A DNA stretch of 64,000 nucleotides from Druceiella hillmani (Eukaryota; Arthropoda; Insecta; Lepidoptera; Hepialidae). A program made the translations under genes and the position numbers. The notes beneath the pieces are model-generated. The model had not been told where the DNA came from. It ran no database searches and saw only the letters and a program-made list of their open reading frames with translations. The stretch covers positions 10,412,001 to 10,476,000 of the forward strand of contig JAYKKI010000023.1 of assembly GCA_039881145.1 (NCBI GenBank), in the 5' to 3' direction. Positions 58,881 to 64,000 of this stretch are shown one piece after another (position 1 is the first letter of the stretch; the number at the start of each line of letters is the position of its first letter).

Positions 58881-59786
58881 AATGTACTTACTCATGTGCA
58901 GCTCAGCTAAATCACAATTATGAAAACATCATTCGTCTCTGTGAAACTAGGAGCAAAATGTAGTACAGTGTTACGTGGACAGCTACCTAGGCGTGGACAA
59001 GCGTCAAGATCGTTGCAAACTGAATAGACTTATAAATCAAAGTAGTATAAAAAATACTTCGGTTTTTTTAGTGTCTCGTATAACAATTAATACCAGATGC
59101 TGTTAAATAGTGTTTGACATTCTTGTTTAGTAATTTTTCATGCGATACTGTTTGTACAAAATGTTCATTAACGACACGACGGTTACAGCTGACAGTGTGA
59201 CACGCCTTTTTAAAAAGACTGACATTTGTATTGGTACAAGTGACAGCAGATATATACACTGGCTATTTTTTACTCAACTGGGTTTAGTTGGACGAAGTAG
59301 TAGTTTCAGTATGTGGGCATTCGGATGTAAGTCAGACATTTTTAAATACTAAAAATACATTTTTGAAAATTTTACTACTTGTCCATCGATTACGCCTGCC
59401 ACAACTCGATAAAATGGATCGTTCGAGTATTTATTTAGATACATGTGTTTTTGTGTGCGCGAGTGTATGTATGTTTTAACGTATTTCTTTAAGGACAACA
59501 TTTCCCCGGACTATATAGACTACAAATTTGGAGAATCGTTTCAAACTTAGCCATAAAATAGTTCTCGTGTGTTTGTTACGTCGCTATTTGAAATGGTTAA
59601 ATTGGGGCAAAGGCGCGAATGTCTAATCTTGTACTGTAAAATTGCAAAAAATTCACAAAATTTGCGTCCTTCTTAGATCGGTAAAATAACAGTTAATCTA
59701 AATAGATTTTCAGATTAGAAGGCCAGATCCACATTATTAAGTTCTCGACGCAGAAAAAAAATTCTAAGGTTTAATTCGAAGTATTG
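58881..59786. other. Mixed DNA, no gene supported
   Basis: Three short overlapping frames (59068-59479, both strands) have no recognisable motif. Confidence 0.4.
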
Positions 59787-60246
59787 ACCCGATTACGGTC
59801 CGCTTTCGATCGTAAGATAGGTCCATACCATCGAGCTGCTCTCGATGGGATCTCGGTCCAGTGAGATTCGATACATATAATCCGAGTCGGTTACGGTCCA
59901 CTCTAAATATATATACATAACTAAAGTACCGATCAATCAAGAATCAATATGATAAGAACTGGATTTGAAAAGATATAGATGGATTTTAAGATTTGATAAG
60001 ATTTTACCGTACCGAAAAACACGTAAGTGAAGTGTAACGGTCCGATAATATGAATCAGGCCCATCATAGTGCCGGTCACGGTTCGCTCTTGGTTCAGTCT
60101 CGGTTTGATAAAAGCTTTCTTCTTGAGTGATCGATTTAGAAGCGGGGTCTGATCTGAGCTTAAGTGTTACGTAAAGTGTGTATATACTCATACGTATGTT
60201 AATCACTTGCATATATTTTAATAGATCGAGAGCGGACCGTGACCTA
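59787..60246. mobile_element. Candidate inverted-repeat (TIR) element, ~460 bp
   Basis: Left end GACCCGATTACGGTCCGCTT, TCGATC and right end GATCGAGAGCGGACCGTGAC, C are inverted copies with few mismatches. An internal near-copy (GGTTACGGTCCACTC) is at about 59889-59903. The interior is slightly GC-richer than the flanks. The minus-strand 91-codon frame (60212-59937) has no transposase signature, so the element would be non-autonomous. Target duplications are unclear. Confidence 0.5.
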
Positions 60247-60533
60247 AATTTACTAGTAATATCTGTCTTTTTACGCTAACACTTTTTTTACCGTCATATT
60301 AGGGTAAGCGGGAATAATATTTTGCCACATGTATCAACGTCTACATACTACTTAGTTTCTTTTATGGACACGCTATTTTTCATATTATCACAGTTACGTG
60401 AAATCCTTATTCATAAAAGTAAATAACTTTATAGGAAACGAAAAAAATGCTTGCTACAATTCTTATTTAATTTCACTTCTCTTTTCGCGTTACTCACTAT
60501 AGATAACGATATTTAATAATAAGATATTTTCTT

Positions 60534-60793
60534 TATAATTAAATGAAACTACGTGATGTAGTGTTATTTATAATTTCCTTAAGTTCTTTACCACGACCTA
60601 GGTTACGTTGTATTACAACATCTTTAAGTAGGCTATTAGAATCTTTGCTAATAGCCCATCTGAAGATGTTTTAATACAACGAAACCTAGGTCGTGGTTAA
60701 GAACATAAAGAAAGAAGAAATAATACTACTACACGTAGTTTCATTTAATTGTGAATAATGAATTTCAACAAAATTAATGCCAAATATATTCAA
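60534..60793 (+). mobile_element. Foldback element, copy 4, best preserved
   Basis: The arms run from about 60536 to 60639 and from 60648 to 60750, separated by the 8-nt spacer AATCTTTG. They share ATTAAATGAAACTACGTG, CACGACCTAGGTT and TACAACATCTT inverted. A 43-nt tail (to AAATATATTCAA) exists on the right side only. Identical 13-bp direct repeats AAGATATTTTCTT flank it (60521-60533 and 60792-60804, the second overlapping the last AA of the tail). No ORF, no A-tail. Transcribed, the arms would fold into a ~100-bp imperfect duplex. Confidence 0.85.
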
Positions 60794-60804
60794 GATATTT
60801 TCTT

Positions 60805-61358
60805 ATTTTACAAAAAGTAAACGCAAAAACTTTCAAATATTTTTGCAAAAAAATACAAATTTTCTTTAAAAAAATATAACATAGTTTCGAGGTTGTCACA
60901 TAACAACGATTATATACATGTGTCCAATGTCAATATATAGAACTTGCAGACGTATTTCAAATTTAGTAGGTAGGTTTTGGTGGACAACAACCCACTTTAC
61001 AATAAAGTAATTATCTCAAACACTACACAATGTAAGACAGTCAAGACAGACTTGTGTATGATAGCAACCTTTATAAATAAAACAGCTTCTTTCTACACGT
61101 CAGTAAACATAGGTCCAATATGATTATGTATCCGGAAGATATCGAAAGATTATACATGGGTATATAATCCTTATGTAAGGCTGACAAAGCCCACGAATTT
61201 CTAGTGTTACACGATTGCACTGTACGCAAAGATAGACACGTGTAAAGATTACATTATTCTGTTGATATCATAGTGATAAAATGACAAGCACTTAACGGTA
61301 TTCTGCATGGATACATGTTGCATGGATTCATACAGGTACGGCAAAAGTATATGTATAC
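60805..61358. other. AT-rich DNA, no gene seen
   Basis: Nothing supportable. Confidence 0.4.
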
Positions 61359-61575
61359 TAGCTGTATTAAGTAATTTAACACACGAATCGGTATCCTATA
61401 TAGCTGTATAAGTAATTCTATTTAGCTGTACAAGTAATTTAACATACGAATCGGTATCCTATATAGCTGTATAAGTAATTTAACATACGAATCGGTATTC
61501 TATATAGCTGTGCAAGTAATTTAACATACGAATCGGTATCCTATATAGTTGTATAAGTAATTTAACATACGAATC
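61359..61575 (+). repeat. 41-bp minisatellite, about five units, one truncated
   Basis: TAGCTGTATAAGTAATTTAA, CATACGAATCGGTATCCTAT recur with CGAATC at 61384, 61447, 61488, 61529 and 61570. Spacing is 41 bp except the first interval (63 bp), which contains a 22-bp partial unit (TAGCTGTATAAGTAATTCTA). Confidence 0.95.
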
Positions 61576-61723
61576 TCTACAAAGCAAAATCTGATGGGCA
61601 ATGGAAGCTTAAATAACATTAATTAACTTGGATAAAAAATATATTGTAAAGAAGATGATAATAAGAGGGGAAAATTGGATTAGCTTAGGTAGTTTCTTAA
61701 GGAAGATTATATAAATATATCAA

Positions 61724-61742
61724 CATCGTCGTCGTCGTCAGT
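61724..61742. repeat. (TCG)n trinucleotide tract
   Basis: CATCGTCGTCGTCGTCA, about five repeats. Confidence 0.85.
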
Positions 61743-61829
61743 TAGAAGGAAGGTACATTTTCAGAGTAGCAATACAATTTCTACTCCACATAATGATCTA
61801 AATTAAACGCTCTATGCCGAATTTTCTCC

Positions 61830-63020
61830 AAAGCTTTTAATAGCTCGAGATGCCCGACTCGTACAGAGTGCGAACTTACGACACGCGTCACACGGGCGCC
61901 TGCTTCAATAGCAATTACTGTTAACGAACAGAGAAGCACTGTTTAAGCGCACCGACATTAATTGGCCCGAGACGAGCGTATTATTCAATGGGCAATAAAT
62001 CAACCCAAGCCGCACAGCTTATTGCGAATTCCGCGTCCGACGTGAACAGCAAAAACACAAATGCAAGATATAAAGGTGGCCACTGTTAATGACCAATGTC
62101 GCAGGTGCCGGGGTTCTAAATACGTATTACAAGTTCAATAAGGTGTAATGGATTAATTACATAATTGCAATACGTTGCAAGTTCAGTCGTGGCTCTGACA
62201 GGATAGATTTTTTTTATGTAATAGATAAAATACAGACATTTTGTTGCCTTCACATACATTGTAACGAGTTTTCAAGTCACGGTTAGTACAGCGAGAGAAA
62301 ATAAAAAAGGAAACTCGGGGAAACTGGCGTCAGCAAAGGTGATTAAAGTTTTTTTATTTTCTTACTATAATTCTTGTGTAAGTCGTCTTTCATAAATCGT
62401 GCCAAATGATAGAAATTGTTCGATAAACTAAATTAGACACGAACGTTTTCCAAATGAGCAATTTTACTTTAAAGGCTACATTATCACCGGTCGACGGAAT
62501 AATCCAACCGACACTTCATAAAAATCAGTGTGCAAACTTCATTCGACTTGCCGAAACTCGGCCCTCATTTAGTATTCTCCCCCCATTATTCATAATCAAA
62601 GCAGGCATTACGCCTACCTTTGAACCCGCGCCGCAGTAGCTGGCTAGTAATGACAAAATCCCACACGACTACAAACCAGCATAAAGGACGGAAATGATTT
62701 GAGGTAATATCATAAATTCAACCGAACGCGGCCCGCACCGACATGACCGCATATAAGCCCGCCGCTTGCCATCCGCCCATTACCATACAAAGATAGTCCA
62801 CGTAGGTACATACGGACATGTATTATGCAAAAGCACCTAAGCTACAAACGACACATACGTATACGTACAAGGGAGAAATACCATCAAACTAAGCTAATAA
62901 TAGCGGGCTCGACGCGGCCGATAGATGGCATTATTATAATTTAATTATTCAAAGGGAATGGGGGTCTAATACGAATTATAAACCAGGCCGACCTGCATGG
63001 CAGGCCGTATGTGCCTTATC
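61830..63020. promoter_or_regulatory. Long GC-richer island, candidate regulatory domain
   Basis: Three GC-richer blocks (61850-62130, 62480-62640, 62690-63060) are separated by AT-rich linkers. Motifs include GACATTAATTGGCCCGAG, GGATTAATTACATAATTG, GGCATTATTATAATTTAATT and the dyad CATGGCAGGCC. The 61-codon frame at 62454-62639 has no domain. The clustered islands look like regulatory DNA; conservation is untested. Confidence 0.4.
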
Positions 63021-63059
63021 GGACTGCGTGTTTGCCCTATACGTAAGTTGTTACAGCAC

Positions 63060-64000
63060 AAAAGTAAGAAATACTCCGAGTAAATAATTGATCAGCGGTC
63101 GGCTAAAGAAACGTGTGATCTTAAGAGGGATACATGTCGGCTGGCATTACGAGTTAAAAGTTTATTATTACAGTCTCGCTGGTTTATCTTGTAAGACGAT
63201 GTAACGAAACTTCCTCGTTTCTATAAAGATGATTGTCTCCAACGTTATATTTCAACTAGGATAATTAGGTTTTGTTTAAACAAATTTTAAATTATCCATA
63301 ATTAAATAAAACTCTTTATAATAATGTCCATACTTTAAAATAACTTTTCAATTGACAAATTTCTTTGCATCCGTTAATCCGTAACATCATGATGTAAATC
63401 CGTAACGTGTCTTCTGAACTAATTATTAATAATTTTCATTAAAAATCGTTCGTTTCATTAAAAATCTTTGTTTAAACAGGTTACCAATACAAGGATATAT
63501 TTGTTTTATTACCTAATTTGTCTTCATTTTTTAAAATTAATTTTAAAAATTGCCAACTTTTTCATTCGTTCACTTATTTCTTTCATGTAGATAAATGTTG
63601 TATTATTCGTTCAATCCATCATCTCAATAATCTTTTTATTTAAATAATTATTTAACTCATTCTACGTCTCCACCCCAAAAGAACCGCTTCAGCACAATCA
63701 TTGTATTTAGCTAATTGATACTGTAGATAGCTCTTCATTTAAAATAAAAGTATGTGTGTGACTATAGTCACACGTCTCTATTTCATCATAAACACTAACA
63801 ATATTTAATGTCATATTTAGCTGTAAATTATACCCCGTGTAAATTAAACCTACTTTCGTCAGCAAAAAAAAATTCATTGAAAATATTTACAAAGGACTTA
63901 CGATATAACGAGGGTTTATCTTAGAAGGCTTCGAAATTGGTAACGAGAACGTTTAATCTGCTAAGATTTCAGAGAGTGCTATAATTTGGCATTAAGGCGT
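63060..64000. other. AT-rich DNA, no gene seen
   Basis: AATCCGTAACATCATGATG and AAATCCGTAACGTG (near 63378-63409) and ATTAAAAATC repeats are minor local duplications. TGTGTGTGACTATAGTCACAC near 63753 is a partial palindrome. The window ends here without a recognisable gene. Confidence 0.45.

Overview
The window looks like a piece of an insect nuclear genome, most likely a moth or butterfly (Lepidoptera). It is AT-rich overall and has no operons, bacterial-type ribosome sites or dense ORFs. It carries a Helitron-type element with a hairpin/CTAG end, decayed non-LTR retrotransposon (LINE) ends, and dispersed 'GGTTCCGTA...' repeats of a type I recall as common in Lepidoptera. No complete protein-coding gene is visible. 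The most plausible host coding pieces are a candidate first coding exon at 47679-47802 (+; 41 codons, cationic N-terminus plus one hydrophobic helix, followed by a possible GTACGT donor) and a GC-rich candidate internal exon at about 13051-13194 (+; open frame ending at a consensus GTAAGT donor). A third segment, 24930-25170, is open on both strands and remains undecided. The rest reads as intergenic or intronic DNA.

Layout. 1-9 kb: GC-rich island at the left edge, a 74-bp satellite (1183-2444), two large copies of a dispersed ~500-bp repeat (5136-5650, 7750-8240) with related fragments, and a triplicated 147-bp unit. 9-24 kb: GC-rich islands, a small hairpin element (10717-10845), a pair of decayed minus-strand ORFs near 11 kb, a non-autonomous Helitron (12059-12469), and the first two members of a foldback element family (17366-17822, 23126-23328). 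24-36 kb: diverged ~300-bp tandem repeats with a 45-bp-arm hairpin, a 294/282-bp direct duplication, a 108-bp in-frame minisatellite, strong GC-rich islands near 31-32.6 kb, and a rearranged foldback copy (33500-33794) carrying a 40-bp inverted copy of DNA from 1.3 kb away. 36-47 kb: a decayed LINE C-terminus on the minus strand, a third copy of the 500-bp repeat, a two-length tandem array (41751-43377), and a second LINE remnant. 47-64 kb: the candidate signal-anchor exon, a long GC-richer stretch, a dimeric ~189-bp satellite (50360-52175), more GC-rich islands, a TIR element (59787-60246), the best-preserved foldback copy (60534-60793) and a 41-bp minisatellite. Six long (TA)n microsatellites are scattered through the window.

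Interpretation. GC-rich islands of 200-1200 bp, several dense in TAAT/ATTA cores, alternate with AT-rich DNA full of repeats. This is the texture expected of cis-regulatory islands around a widely spaced gene, but conservation cannot be tested from one sequence. The most unusual structure is the foldback family: four copies, long inverted arms, a one-sided ~43-nt tail, and 11-14-bp flanking direct repeats. Such repeats are longer than usual for a TIR transposon and are more typical of target-primed retroposition.
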